From the NCBI RefSeq assembly GCF_900129825.1, contig NZ_FQWZ01000004.1:253116-317115 (forward strand): a stretch of 64,000 nucleotides of DNA. Reading direction: 5' to 3'. The position numbers were made by a program, and so were the translations under genes. Source of the stretch: Hydrocarboniphaga daqingensis. Lineage in GTDB: Bacteria > Pseudomonadota > Gammaproteobacteria > Nevskiales > Nevskiaceae. Positions 54,802-63,965 of the stretch are shown here, piece by piece. Position 1 is the first letter of the stretch, and each line of letters opens with the position of its first letter. The notes below the pieces were generated by a model, which made no database searches, was not told the origin of the DNA, and was given only the letters and a program-made list of their open reading frames with translations.

Positions 54802-54827
54802 ACAAAGGGCCCCGCAGGGCCCTTTGT
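54802..54827 (-). terminator. hairpin between the TonB-receptor gene and the AlgE-like gene
   Basis: A perfect 11-bp stem (54802-54812 with 54817-54827) has a four-base CGCA loop, 25 bases after the receptor stop. The stem ends in TTTGT in both directions, so the T-run is weak. Confidence 0.65.
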
Positions 54828-54851
54828 GGTGACGCCACGCGACGGATCGTT

Positions 54852-57287
54852 CTAGAACGAGGCGCGCAGCGTGATGCCGAACGTGCGGGGGTCGCCCGGC
54901 TGGCCGACGAACAGGCCCGATCCGCCCGGTGCCGCCGACAGCAGTTCGTAGTAGTCCTTGTCGGTCAGGTTGCGGACCCAGAAGAACGCATCCCAGCTTT
55001 CGTTGCCGCGGAAGCCGAGTCGGGCGTTGTACAGCGTGTAACCTGGCACGTCGAGGAACTCCGAGGGCGTGGCGCTCGACGAAAAGTCCGAGCGGGAGCT
55101 GACGTCGAGCGCGCTGAAGTACTGGCCTTCGCGACCAAGCAGCTTGCCGTTGAACTTGAACTCGCCACCGACCGAACCGGCCCACTTGGAGATGCCGGGC
55201 AGGCGCTCGCCGGAGATGTCGACCACCTGCGGGCCGCCGGTCAGTTCCAGCGGCGGCGGCGCGTCCTTGAACGACACGTACTCGCCGTCGGTGTAGGCAC
55301 CGGCCGCGTACAGGCTGAAGTACTCATTGATGCGCGCATTGCCGTCGAACTCGACACCGCGGACCCGCACCTTGTCGGCATTGGCCAGATAGCCGCGCAG
55401 CACGCCGACGCTGGCGTTGACGACCTGCGCCTGGAAGTCCTTGATCTCGGTGTTGAACACCGCGAAGTTGGCGGTCACGCCCGGCAGCGGCTGGGTCTTG
55501 ATGCCGACTTCGAAGTGCTGCACGTCTTCAGGGTCAACCGTCGCCGCTTCGGTTGCCGGCTGGCCGGCAGCATTGTTCGGCACACCGGCGGTGTTCAAGC
55601 CGACCGACTTGAAGCTCTTGGCGTAAGTGGCATACGTGTTGACGCTGTCGTTGAGCTGATAAGCCAACGTGATCTGGCCGGACAGGTTGGTGTCGTCAAC
55701 ATCAGCCTGGTAGGCCTGCGGCGCTAGGATCGAGCGCTGCAAGCGGATCAGGTCGGGGTCGTCGGTCTGCAGGCCACCGTAGATTTCGTTCCGATAGTCG
55801 ACGTCCTTCTGGTCGTAGTTGTAGCGCAATCCCGGCAGCACGCGCAGCTTGTCGGTGATCGACCATTCCAGCTGGCCGAAGATCGCCGCGCTTTCGGTGG
55901 CCGACTCAATGAAGGAGCGCTGGCCGTAGCCGTCGAGCAAGCCCGGCGTCTGCGCATCTTCCGACGGCGCCAGCAGGAAGCGCGCGGCGGCCGAGCCTTG
56001 CTCCTGGGTCTGCACCGGGTCCGAGTCGATGGTCTGACGGAAGCCGTAAACGCCGACGACGTAGTTCAGGTTGTCGCGGATGTCGCCGGCCAGACGGATT
56101 TCCTGCGACAGCTGGCGCTGTGCGGAGGTTGCGGCCGACTTGGTGGTGATCGGCAGGCCGATGAAGTCACGGTCGTTCGACGGATCCCAATCCCAATAGC
56201 GCCAGGCGCTGATCGAGGTCAGCGTGCCGATGCTGGTGTTCCAGTTGGCGGTCAGCGACACGCCGCCCAGGTCTTGGTACGAGCGCGATGGCGAATCGAT
56301 ATCGGTCAAGCGATCGAAGGCATTGAAGCTCGGCGGCGTGTAGTTCAAATCGGCGGCGATCTGCGCGTACTGCCGATTCGCAGCGCGTCGCGTCGGTGCA
56401 ACGCCCGCGACGACCTGCGTGTAGCCTTCCGGACGTTGACGCGTCAGGTCGGCAGCCAGGGTCACGTCGACGTTTTCGTTGACGTTGTAGAGCAGTTGGC
56501 CGCGGACGCCAAGGTTGTTCAGATCATTGACGTCGTCTTCGGTGGCGACGTTGTAGATCACGCCGTCACGCTGTGTGCCGGCGAATGACAGACGCGCCGC
56601 GATCTTGTCGGTGATGGGCCCGGTGATCGAGGTCTTGGCCTGGATGAAACCGAGGTTGCCGTAGGTCAGCTCGACATCACTGCCCGGCGTGAAGCTCGGC
56701 TTCTTGGTGGTGACGTTGACCGCGCCAGCCGTTGTGTTCTTGCCGTACAGCGTGCCCTGCGGGCCGCGCAGGATTTCAATCTGAGAGACGTCGATGAAGT
56801 CCAGCGTCGCGGCGGCAGGGCGCGCAAAGTAGACACCGTCGATGTACAGACCCACGCCCTGTTCGATGCCGTCGTTGGTCAAGCCGAACGGCGCACCCAA
56901 GCCGCGGATATTGATCGCCGAGTTGCGTGGGTTGGTCGAATAGAACTGCACCGTCGGCACCAGTTCCTTCAACCGATTGACGTTGAATGAGCCCGTGTCG
57001 GCCAGCAGGTCACCGTCGACGACCGATACCGGGATCGGCACTTCCTGCAGCTTTTCTTCGCGACGACGAGCGGTGACGACGATTTCGTCGATGTTGCGTG
57101 ATGCAACTGCCGCGCTTCCATCGGTCGAAGCCTGTGCGACTTCGGTGTTTGTAGCCGGCGTCGTCGGCGCTGCCGCTTCTGCCGATCCTTCGGCTTGCGC
57201 GTGCACCCAACCCGGCGCCGCCCACAGTGACAGCAGCGCAAGCGACCACGCCGTGCGCAATGGCGCACGGCCCTTTATCTGATTCAT
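54852..57287 (-). CDS. TonB-dependent receptor
   Basis: This 811-residue outer-membrane receptor has a signal peptide (SLALLSLWAAPGWVHAQA), a TonB-box-like IDEIVVTARRREEKLQEVP, a plug domain (INIRGLGAPFGL; EILRGPQGTLYGKNTTAGAVNV) and a 22-strand-type barrel ending ITLRASF with the terminal Phe. Sequence and length fit the sterol/polyphenol-type group of receptors common in Sphingomonas- and Nevskia-like bacteria; the ligand is unknown. GGGGAACT stands before the ATG. Transcription would go on toward the AlgE-like gene unless stopped at the hairpin. The 264-base gap upstream holds no gene that I can see. Confidence 0.93.
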   Translation of the reverse strand: MNQIKGRAPLRTAWSLALLSLWAAPGWVHAQAEGSAEAAAPTTPATNTEVAQASTDGSAAVASRNIDEIVVTARRREEKLQEVPIPVSVVDGDLLADTGSFNVNRLKELVPTVQFYSTNPRNSAINIRGLGAPFGLTNDGIEQGVGLYIDGVYFARPAAATLDFIDVSQIEILRGPQGTLYGKNTTAGAVNVTTKKPSFTPGSDVELTYGNLGFIQAKTSITGPITDKIAARLSFAGTQRDGVIYNVATEDDVNDLNNLGVRGQLLYNVNENVDVTLAADLTRQRPEGYTQVVAGVAPTRRAANRQYAQIAADLNYTPPSFNAFDRLTDIDSPSRSYQDLGGVSLTANWNTSIGTLTSISAWRYWDWDPSNDRDFIGLPITTKSAATSAQRQLSQEIRLAGDIRDNLNYVVGVYGFRQTIDSDPVQTQEQGSAAARFLLAPSEDAQTPGLLDGYGQRSFIESATESAAIFGQLEWSITDKLRVLPGLRYNYDQKDVDYRNEIYGGLQTDDPDLIRLQRSILAPQAYQADVDDTNLSGQITLAYQLNDSVNTYATYAKSFKSVGLNTAGVPNNAAGQPATEAATVDPEDVQHFEVGIKTQPLPGVTANFAVFNTEIKDFQAQVVNASVGVLRGYLANADKVRVRGVEFDGNARINEYFSLYAAGAYTDGEYVSFKDAPPPLELTGGPQVVDISGERLPGISKWAGSVGGEFKFNGKLLGREGQYFSALDVSSRSDFSSSATPSEFLDVPGYTLYNARLGFRGNESWDAFFWVRNLTDKDYYELLSAAPGGSGLFVGQPGDPRTFGITLRASF

Positions 57288-57551
57288 TGAGTTCCCCGTT
57301 GATGTAGATGCTGCTCGGTGGAGGCTCGTCGGTTACGACGCCTTCACTCGATGGAGGGAAGTCTAGAAATCTAAAAAGCCGTGCGAAAAGAACTTGTGCC
57401 TCTATTCAAATAGACAGAAGCCGGGGTCGATTCGATCGCTACAAGACATATGAATCAATCGACGAACCGGAATAAGCTCATGCTATTTCGTGCGAGGCCA
57501 ACCGTGTTCGACGAGCGCGACGCCTTGCAGGTCGCGCTCGCCGCAACGGGA

Positions 57552-58529
57552 TCAGATATCGCTGATCGTCAGATAGACCAACGTCTGATTGACCAGCTGA
57601 TATGCGATCTCGCCGAAGGTCACCGGGCCTGTCAGCGTACCGGTCTTCTTTCCTTCCAACTCGGAATATAGATAGTTCAGGATGCAATTGCAGCAGAACT
57701 CGGGCTGCGTCAGTTGCGTTGGAATCTGCGACATGAAGCGCGCGACATAGTTGTCGATCGGCCGTGCCATTCGATACTCGACGCCACGAAATACCGGTGC
57801 ATACAGCGTGACCTTGCCGTGGTCGGCCTCGACCGACTGGAAGCTCACGTTGATCATTTCGCCGTTATAGTCGGCCACCAGTGGAAGCCGCGTGTCGGCC
57901 TGAGTTTGCACCAAGTATTCCGCGAAGTTGTGCGGCTCGCCATTGACGAGACATTGCTCGACGAAAAAGCCGTCATGATCGAATTGCAGTCGATCGCCGT
58001 CGCCCTGTTCCATGCAGTTGACGATACCGACCGATGCCAGCTTGTTGTCAGGCAGCGTTGCATGCAGCACCACTGCGGCTTGGCTTGATGACTCGCCTGT
58101 GGTTCCGTCGAAGACGCGCGGCAGTACTTTTCCCAGATCATTCAGATCAACGCCGGCGATCCAGCCGACGATGTTCTTCATGAACAAGCCGCTGTATCCC
58201 GGTGCATCTTCGGCGTAGCGCACGTGGGCCGGACTGGTGGCAGGAATGATCACCAAGCTGTAGCCATTGCCGGGCGAGTCGGCCGCGATGCCGGCGAGTG
58301 CGTCGGCAGCGTACCAGCGGATCTGCGTCGCGCTGACGGCGGTGCTTTGTTCTTGGACGAAGATCAGATCGCGGCTGTGCTTGCCGCCGTTGGAATCCAT
58401 GAAGTACGGGCTGCTGCCGCCGATCCAATTGCCGCGTGGCAGGGCTGCGAGCAGGGCTTCGTCCCCGGCCAGGAACAGGGTCGCACCTGCATTGATGCGG
58501 CGGGCGACGTCTTCGGGTTTCATCAACAT
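57552..58529 (-). CDS. uncharacterised FIST-like protein
   Basis: I do not recognise a named family with confidence. This 325-residue protein has no signal peptide and no helices of membrane length. The N-terminal half has the look of FIST-type sensory proteins (RGNWIGGSSPYFM, DSPGNGYSLVIIPATSP). The end is FIST_C-like: EFCCNCILNYLYSELEGKKT, then GPVTFGEIAYQLVNQTLVYL. FIST proteins are ligand-binding signalling modules. It begins with ATG at 58529 with a GGAG upstream, 21 bases after the 74-residue gene, and the two form an operon. Its function is unknown. Confidence 0.65.
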   Translation of the reverse strand: MLMKPEDVARRINAGATLFLAGDEALLAALPRGNWIGGSSPYFMDSNGGKHSRDLIFVQEQSTAVSATQIRWYAADALAGIAADSPGNGYSLVIIPATSPAHVRYAEDAPGYSGLFMKNIVGWIAGVDLNDLGKVLPRVFDGTTGESSSQAAVVLHATLPDNKLASVGIVNCMEQGDGDRLQFDHDGFFVEQCLVNGEPHNFAEYLVQTQADTRLPLVADYNGEMINVSFQSVEADHGKVTLYAPVFRGVEYRMARPIDNYVARFMSQIPTQLTQPEFCCNCILNYLYSELEGKKTGTLTGPVTFGEIAYQLVNQTLVYLTISDI

Positions 58530-58550
58530 ATCGGTGCTCCAGGGTCCGTT

Positions 58551-58775
58551 CTAGCGGAAGTGGCGGTTCAGGTCCTCGGCATACAAGGCCGAGTACTTGA
58601 CGAAGAAGCTGTGGGCTTCATCAATGCAGGCGCGAAGTGCTTCGGGCGAGGTGTCGAGCTTGAGCTTGCGACTGCACTGGCTGAGCATCATGTTGCCCGC
58701 GAAGACTTTGAACTGCGGCTTGAGCTCGCCCTTGACCAAGGCCGCCCAGCTTGGATGGGATTTGCTGGGAATCAT
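58551..58775 (-). CDS. small conserved-looking protein upstream of the FIST-like gene
   Basis: This 74-residue protein (SKSHPSWAALVKGELKPQF, then VFAGNMMLSQCSRKL) is mostly helical, with no signal peptide or known motif that I can name. The start is ATG at 58775. Gene order, spacing of 21 bases to the next gene and good codon use support that it is real. It probably works with the FIST-like partner; that is inference. Confidence 0.6.
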   Translation of the reverse strand: MIPSKSHPSWAALVKGELKPQFKVFAGNMMLSQCSRKLKLDTSPEALRACIDEAHSFFVKYSALYAEDLNRHFR

Positions 58776-58982
58776 GTTGAGATCGTCTCGTCTGATTGAG
58801 TGGAATCGGATTGCCTTCGTGGCGGTTCGATGGCCACCGATCAGCGGTGCCCGCTTCGATATCGGCCAGGCCCTGTCGAACTGAAGGTAATCGGCAACGA
58901 GCGGTTGTCGCCGGGTGACAGGCGTGGTTCAGGCGCGTTGATTAGTCTGGGTTTCACTCTGTAGCCAGCAAGGAAGCCCGCC

Positions 58983-59528
58983 ATGAGTACGCCGACCCGC
59001 AGCAACCCGCCGCCCGCGACTGAATTACTGATTGACGATCATCGTCGCGTCGACGCCTTGTTCGATGCATTCGACGAAGCCGATCACGCCGACGAGCAAG
59101 CCGAAATCGTGACGCGGATCTGTCGCGAACTGACGGTCCATGCCGAGCTGGAAGAAAAGCTGCTGTACCCAGCGTCCCGCGACATGCTGCGCGGCGACGA
59201 TCAGGACTTGGTCGACGAAGCGTTCGTCGAACACGCGAGCCTAAAGGGCCTGATGATGCGGCTCGACGGCATGAAGCCGAGCGATGCGTTGTTCAAGGCT
59301 TACGTGACGGTGCTGAAGGAATATGTCCAGCACCACGTCAAGGAGGAAGAAAAAGAATACTTCCCGAAACTGCGCGGCAGCGACCTTGACTTGCGCGCCG
59401 TGGGTGCCCGAATGCTGACCCTCAAGCAGGAGTTGACGTCAGCGCTGAGCAAGCTACCGGTAACGCGCGGCAAGGTCACCGCCAAACTGCTGCCCGGACC
59501 GCCGCTGGAGCAGCGAGCGGCGGCCTGA
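58983..59528 (+). CDS. hemerythrin HHE domain-containing protein
   Basis: This 181-residue protein has hemerythrin-like helix-bundle ligands: LIDDHRRVD, HAELEEKLLYPA, EHASLKG and HHVKEEEKEYFP, giving the His/Glu set for a di-iron site. Such proteins bind O2 or protect against NO and oxidative stress. It has no signal peptide and is therefore cytosolic. It stands alone, convergent with the alkaline-phosphatase-type gene. The 207-base gap before it is shared with the divergent FIST-like operon. Confidence 0.88.
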   Translation: MSTPTRSNPPPATELLIDDHRRVDALFDAFDEADHADEQAEIVTRICRELTVHAELEEKLLYPASRDMLRGDDQDLVDEAFVEHASLKGLMMRLDGMKPSDALFKAYVTVLKEYVQHHVKEEEKEYFPKLRGSDLDLRAVGARMLTLKQELTSALSKLPVTRGKVTAKLLPGPPLEQRAAA

Positions 59529-59549
59529 ACGCCGCTCGCGCCCGACGTC

Positions 59550-61109
59550 TCAGTCGAAGCGGCCGCACAGCGTCGGCGCGGCGGCTTGAGATTGGCTGTC
59601 GAACATCGTGAAGGCTTCGCTGAGCACGCGGCCGTCGAAGCCCTTGCCGTCCGGAAAGTCGCCGGTCTTGATGTTGAGCCCCAGCAACCAGGCCACGGTC
59701 GGCGCGATGTCGATGTTCTCGGCCTGTTCGGGCAAGTGGTCGAACGGGCCGGGGTTGGGCTGCGACGCGGCAATGACTTGGTTCTTCTTGACCCAGGGCG
59801 AGCCGCCGCTGATCAGCATCGTGTTGTGAAACGTCGCTGGATGCCCGTGGTTGCCGGGGATCGGATTGCCCAGCGCATTGGGCTCGCTGAACTTGAAGCC
59901 TTCCTTGGACACGAGCACCAAGTCCCCCAGATTCGGATGCTGTGACTGCAGCGACGCCGGCATCTTGCCGGCCGGATCGGCGCCATCGTCGACGGTGTAC
60001 CACGCACCATCGATTTGATCCGCGTTGGCAGGCCGCGACGCGCCGGCGCACAGTGCAGCGCAGTCCTGCGAACCGGTCAGGCAGGCGCGGGCGACACGCA
60101 GCGAGGCTTGGCGCTGCGCCAGCGGCAGACTGCGATCCAGCACGTACAAGCTGTCACTACCGCCGTTTTGCACGGCGCGCATCGGAGCGAAACACGCGCC
60201 GAGCGCGTCGAGCGTCGGTTGCGTGGTGATGCCATTGGTCAGCGGGTTCAGTGCCACGTCCATGCCGTGATCGCTGGCGATGATCATCACCGTGTTCTGC
60301 CAGCGGCCTTGATCTTCGAGCGCCTGACGCAAGCGACCGATCTGCGCGTCGGCGCCTGCAAGTCCGGCCAGACGGCCGATGTTGCCGAACGCATGCGCCA
60401 GGCGATCGACGTCGCCCAGATTGATGAACAGAAGGTCAGCCTCCGGCAACTGCACCAGCGCCTGCTGACCGGTCGGCGGGTCTGGCGTGTACTCGAAGCC
60501 GGGTCCGACGTAGGCCGGGCTCGTGGTCGGGTCCCACAGGTTGTCGGGCGCGACGTTGAACACGCGCTCATTGCGGTTGGGCCGGTTGGCGTTCGCGGCG
60601 TCGCCCTGAAAGATCTCGAACAGATACTTCTTCGACAGCGTCGCGCCCGTGCGGATCTGCGGGTTGATGCCCGTCCGGCGACACTGGCGGTCGACCCAGG
60701 TAAATAACGTGTTCGCGGTCAGCTCTTCCGGCAGCGACAAGTCGCGCTCGACCGGCTGCGGCGCGTCGTAGAAGTCCAGAAAGTTGTTGGTTGCGATGCC
60801 GCTGCGCTGTGGATACACGCCGGTCATCATCGCCACGTGATTCGGGATCGTTTCGGCCGAAAACACAGCCCGGCTTTCGGCGTAGAACGTTCCTTCGGTC
60901 TTGAGTTGCAGCAGGTTGGGGGTGGCCGCCGTGATTTCGTCCGGCATCAAGCTGTCAACGACGGCAACGACCACGGTCAGTCGGTTGGCGCCGAGCGCCG
61001 GGGGAGCCTGGGTTTTGGCATCGTCGCCGTTGCTGCAGGCGGCCAGAACCGCGGACAGAGACAGCAGCAGCGCCGCAGCGCGGGACAAAGGCGTCATGGT
61101 CGGAGTCAT
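59550..61109 (-). CDS. alkaline-phosphatase-superfamily lipoprotein (phosphodiesterase/nucleotide pyrophosphatase type)
   Basis: This ~519-residue protein has a lipoprotein signal (AAALLLSLSAVLAACSNG, lipid Cys). The type I phosphodiesterase/alkaline phosphatase fold shows VVAVVDSLMPDEI (metal Asp), VFSAETIPNHVAMMTGVYPQ (nucleophile Thr/Ser region), INLGDVDRLAHAFG (metal Asp/His) and IIASDHGMD (DHG metal site), then a late NHGHPATF. It would cleave a phosphodiester or sulfate ester outside the inner membrane. The start is 61109 or 61097. Upstream in-frame codons read antisense through the tRNA-Pro gene and are rejected. Confidence 0.8.
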   Translation of the reverse strand: MTPTMTPLSRAAALLLSLSAVLAACSNGDDAKTQAPPALGANRLTVVVAVVDSLMPDEITAATPNLLQLKTEGTFYAESRAVFSAETIPNHVAMMTGVYPQRSGIATNNFLDFYDAPQPVERDLSLPEELTANTLFTWVDRQCRRTGINPQIRTGATLSKKYLFEIFQGDAANANRPNRNERVFNVAPDNLWDPTTSPAYVGPGFEYTPDPPTGQQALVQLPEADLLFINLGDVDRLAHAFGNIGRLAGLAGADAQIGRLRQALEDQGRWQNTVMIIASDHGMDVALNPLTNGITTQPTLDALGACFAPMRAVQNGGSDSLYVLDRSLPLAQRQASLRVARACLTGSQDCAALCAGASRPANADQIDGAWYTVDDGADPAGKMPASLQSQHPNLGDLVLVSKEGFKFSEPNALGNPIPGNHGHPATFHNTMLISGGSPWVKKNQVIAASQPNPGPFDHLPEQAENIDIAPTVAWLLGLNIKTGDFPDGKGFDGRVLSEAFTMFDSQSQAAAPTLCGRFD

Positions 61110-61278
61110 GCAGGATGAAGAAGTGAACCGTCGTCGCGGTGGACGGGGTACGGCGTGCCGTTCACCGAAGCGGGGCAAGGCGCAGTACAAACGCCGATTG
61201 CAGCAGCCGGATGTGACATGCAAAAGACAGCAGCGGTTGGCAAGCGCCGTTGCGGCGCCCGATGCAGCGGTCGAAAAG

Positions 61279-61355
61279 TGGTCGGGGTAGAGAGATTCGA
61301 ACTCCCGACATCCTGCACCCAAAGCAGGCGCGCTACCAGACTGCGCTATACCCCG
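61279..61355 (-). tRNA. tRNA-Pro (TGG anticodon)
   Basis: A full cloverleaf on the minus strand: acceptor CGGGGTA/TACCCCG, anticodon stem CCTGC/GCAGG with loop TTTGGGT (anticodon TGG), T loop TTCGAAT and encoded CCA. It decodes CCN proline codons. Confidence 0.93.
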
Positions 61356-61441
61356 ACACGATTCGAAGCCCGGCGTGGCCGGCGGCGGATTATCCGCGTC
61401 GCCGGCACGCCGGGTCAATCACGAGCGCGTTTGCGGACCGC

Positions 61442-62644
61442 TTACGGGACGATCTTGAGTTCGACGCGCCGGTTCAGCTCGCGACCCTCGTCGGTCTCGT
61501 TGTCGGCAACCGGCATCGTCTCGCCATAGCCCTGCGACGACATCCGGGCCGTATCGACGCCGCGGCCGACCAGGTACTGCACGACCGATTCGGCGCGCCG
61601 CTGCGACAACTTGACGTTGTAGTCGTCGGTGCCCTTAGCGTCGGTGTGGCCGCCGACTTCGACCTTGATGTCGGCTTTGGCGATCAGCGCGTCGGCGACG
61701 CCGTCGAGGATCACCTTGGCGTTGGGCGTCAGCCGTGCCTGGTTGAAGTCGAACGTCACGCCCTGCAGCACGATCGTGTCGCCGGCTGAGCAGCCTTCGA
61801 GCGTGATGGCCTGGCCGGGCTCCGGCTTCTGGCAGGCCGGCTTGGGCAGCGGGCAGCCGTCGGCATCAACGGCGGTGCCGGCTGGCGTGCCCGGGCAGCG
61901 GTCGAGGCTGTCGGCGACGCCATCGCCGTCCTCGTCGCCATCGGCCGGGGCGATTACCGGCACCACTTCGGCTTGCGTGTTGACCGCGCTGACTTCCGGC
62001 TGCGGTGCGGCGCCGAGCGGAATCAACACGCCGAGATTGACCACGGTGTCCTCGAAGCGCTTGGCGCCATTGGCGTCGTCGCGGTCGAAATCGTCATAGC
62101 GATACAGCGCTTCGATTCGCAGCGAGGTGCCGTTGTCGGCAATCGGAAACAGGTAGCCGAGGCCGGCGCTGTACAGCAGCGAGTCGTACTCGTCGTCGGC
62201 GGCGTTGGGCAGTTCCTTGGTGACGCCATACTGCACGCTGCCGATCGCATACAGCTGGCGCAGCGCCGGCAGCGGCGACAACAGCGCGGCCAGACCGCCG
62301 CCGAATGACTCCATCGTCTCGTCGCCACCGGGCACGTTGTCGCTATAGCGGTGATAGAAGCCGGTCGCTTCGATGGCCAACGTTGCCCCGAACTTCTTGC
62401 CCAGAGACAGCGTGCCGCCGTAACCGTCGTCGGTGTTGCGGCTGTTGTCGGCGAAGCCGTAGGACATCATCGGCGCCAGGTAAAAGCGACCCGCGATCGG
62501 ATCGCTGGCCACGCTGCTGGCGGTGCTGGTGCTGCCATCCTCGCTGACCGAGCTGAAGCTCGGCGGCGGTGCATCGTCCTGCGCCTGGGCCGGCGCGATC
62601 AGTCCCAGTGCCAGCAGGCTGCCCAGCATCGAATTGCGTAGCAT
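61442..62644 (-). CDS. OmpA family outer-membrane protein with thrombospondin type 3 repeat
   Basis: This 400-residue protein has a signal peptide (MLGSLLALGLIAPAQAQ) and an N-terminal 8-strand-type barrel (~45-210). A calcium-binding TSP3 repeat follows (DGDEDGDGVADSLDRCPGTP), then an OmpA C-terminal peptidoglycan-binding domain (GVTFDFNQARLTPNAKVILD; GHTDAKGTDDYNVKLSQRRA; NRRVEL). It links the outer membrane to the cell wall. It starts with ATG at 62644 and is divergent from prfB, with a 195-base gap between them. Confidence 0.93.
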   Translation of the reverse strand: MLRNSMLGSLLALGLIAPAQAQDDAPPPSFSSVSEDGSTSTASSVASDPIAGRFYLAPMMSYGFADNSRNTDDGYGGTLSLGKKFGATLAIEATGFYHRYSDNVPGGDETMESFGGGLAALLSPLPALRQLYAIGSVQYGVTKELPNAADDEYDSLLYSAGLGYLFPIADNGTSLRIEALYRYDDFDRDDANGAKRFEDTVVNLGVLIPLGAAPQPEVSAVNTQAEVVPVIAPADGDEDGDGVADSLDRCPGTPAGTAVDADGCPLPKPACQKPEPGQAITLEGCSAGDTIVLQGVTFDFNQARLTPNAKVILDGVADALIAKADIKVEVGGHTDAKGTDDYNVKLSQRRAESVVQYLVGRGVDTARMSSQGYGETMPVADNETDEGRELNRRVELKIVP

Positions 62645-62839
62645 CGTGTTGCTCTCCCTTTTACGTCGAATTGATGTTGATTCGCAGCGATCTGGACCGA
62701 GGTGAGCGGCCGATCATCTGTCTTTATCGGCTTGTAGCACGCGACCGGTGGCGCTTCAACCACGCAAAGAGACGATCCCCTCGCAGGTGGCGGAGGCGCG
62801 CCGCTATACTGCGCGCCCTTCAAAGTGGCGCCCGGTTCA

Positions 62840-63935
62840 ATGGAACCCCATCAGATCAAAAGTGAGATTACGGCCCTGCGAGCGCGCTTTACGGCGCTCC
62901 GGGGCTATCTTTGACTACGACGTCAAGCTGGACCGGCTGGTCGAGGTCAACGCCGAGTTGGAAAGTGCCGACGTCTGGAACAAGCCGGCCTACGCGCAGG
63001 AGCTAGGCCGCGAGCGCGCCAAGCTCGCCGATGTGATCGAGCCGATCGACAAGGTCACGCGCGGCCTGGCAGACGCCGAGGAACTGCTCGAGCTTGCCGA
63101 AATGGAGAACGACGCCAGCTTGTATGCCGGCGTCGAACGCGACGTGCTCAGCTACGTCGCGATTGCCGAACAGATGGAGTTCCGGCGCATGTTCTCTGGC
63201 GAGCAGGACGGGAGTAACGCCTATCTCGACGTACAGGCCGGCTCCGGCGGTACCGAGGCGCAGGACTGGGCCGAGATGCTGCTGCGCATGTACATGCGCT
63301 GGGCCGAAGGCAAGGGCTTCAAGGTCGAGTTGCTGGAGCGCTCCGACGGCGAAGTGGCGGGCATCAAGGGCGCCAGCATCAGCGTCGAAGGTCCGTATGC
63401 CTACGGCTGGCTGCGCACCGAGACCGGCGTCCATCGCCTGGTGCGCAAGTCGCCGTTCGACTCGGGCAATCGTCGTCACACCAGCTTCGCTGGCGTGTTC
63501 GTGTCGCCCGAAGTCGACGACAACATCCAGATCGACATCAATCCGGCCGACCTCGAAGTGGATACGTTCCGCAGCTCCGGTGCCGGTGGCCAGCACGTCA
63601 ACAAGACCGAGTCGGCGATCCGGATCAAGCACGTGCCCAGCGGCATCGTCGTCGCCTGCCAGACGCAGCGCAGCCAGCACGCCAACCGCGACAAGGCGAT
63701 GAAGATGCTGCGCGCCAAGCTCTACGAGCAGGAACTGCAGAAGCGCAACGCGGCCGCGCAGAAGGTCGAGGATGCCAAGGCCGATATCGAGTGGGGCAGC
63801 CAGATCCGGTCCTACGTGCTCGACCAGTCGCGGATCAAGGACCTGCGCACCGGCGTGGAAATCGCCGACACGCAGAAGGTGCTCGACGGCCATCTCGATC
63901 CGTACATCGAAGCGAGCTTGAAGCAGGGCCTCTGA
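62840..63935 (+). CDS. prfB: peptide chain release factor 2 (programmed +1 frameshift)
   Basis: The gene is read in two frames. It begins with ATG at 62840 and codes 24 residues ending LRGYL, followed by an in-frame TGA at 62912-62914. A +1 shift at CTT-T resumes with GAC at 62913 and continues to 63935, giving a 364-residue RF2 in total. The second part has the GGQ peptidyl-hydrolysis motif ([12 protein letters not shown]) and SPF, the RF2 anticodon-like tripeptide, in [11 protein letters not shown]2 reads UGA and UAA, so the frameshift is autoregulatory. A plain in-frame reading starting at 62748 gives a wrong N-terminus and misses the true one. Confidence 0.95.
62900..62915 (+). promoter_or_regulatory. 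prfB frameshift signal
   Basis: CGGGGCTATCTTTGAC contains a Shine-Dalgarno-like GGGG three bases before TAT, then the slippery CTT followed by TGA and C, in the same arrangement as in E. coli prfB. The C after the stop weakens termination. Confidence 0.9.
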
Positions 63936-63942
63936 TGTGGAA

Positions 63943-63965
63943 CCCCTCTCCCACCGGGAGAGGGG
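63943..63965 (+). repeat. GC-rich hairpin repeat after prfB
   Basis: A perfect 10-bp stem CCCCTCTCCC/GGGAGAGGGG with a three-base loop is followed by GCAGGGGTGAGGG. This string closely resembles a short palindromic repeat that is common between genes in several beta- and gammaproteobacterial genomes. It has no T-run. The window ends 35 bases later, so its copy number here cannot be judged. Confidence 0.5.

Noticed and set aside
57288..57551. Small open frame upstream of the TonB receptor
   Set aside because: It runs antisense into the end of the FIST-like gene, without ribosome-binding site or family; the gap more likely holds the receptor promoter.
61110..61418. N-terminal extension of the alkaline-phosphatase-type lipoprotein
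   Set aside because: It reads through the tRNA-Pro gene; the lipoprotein signal starts at 61109/61097.
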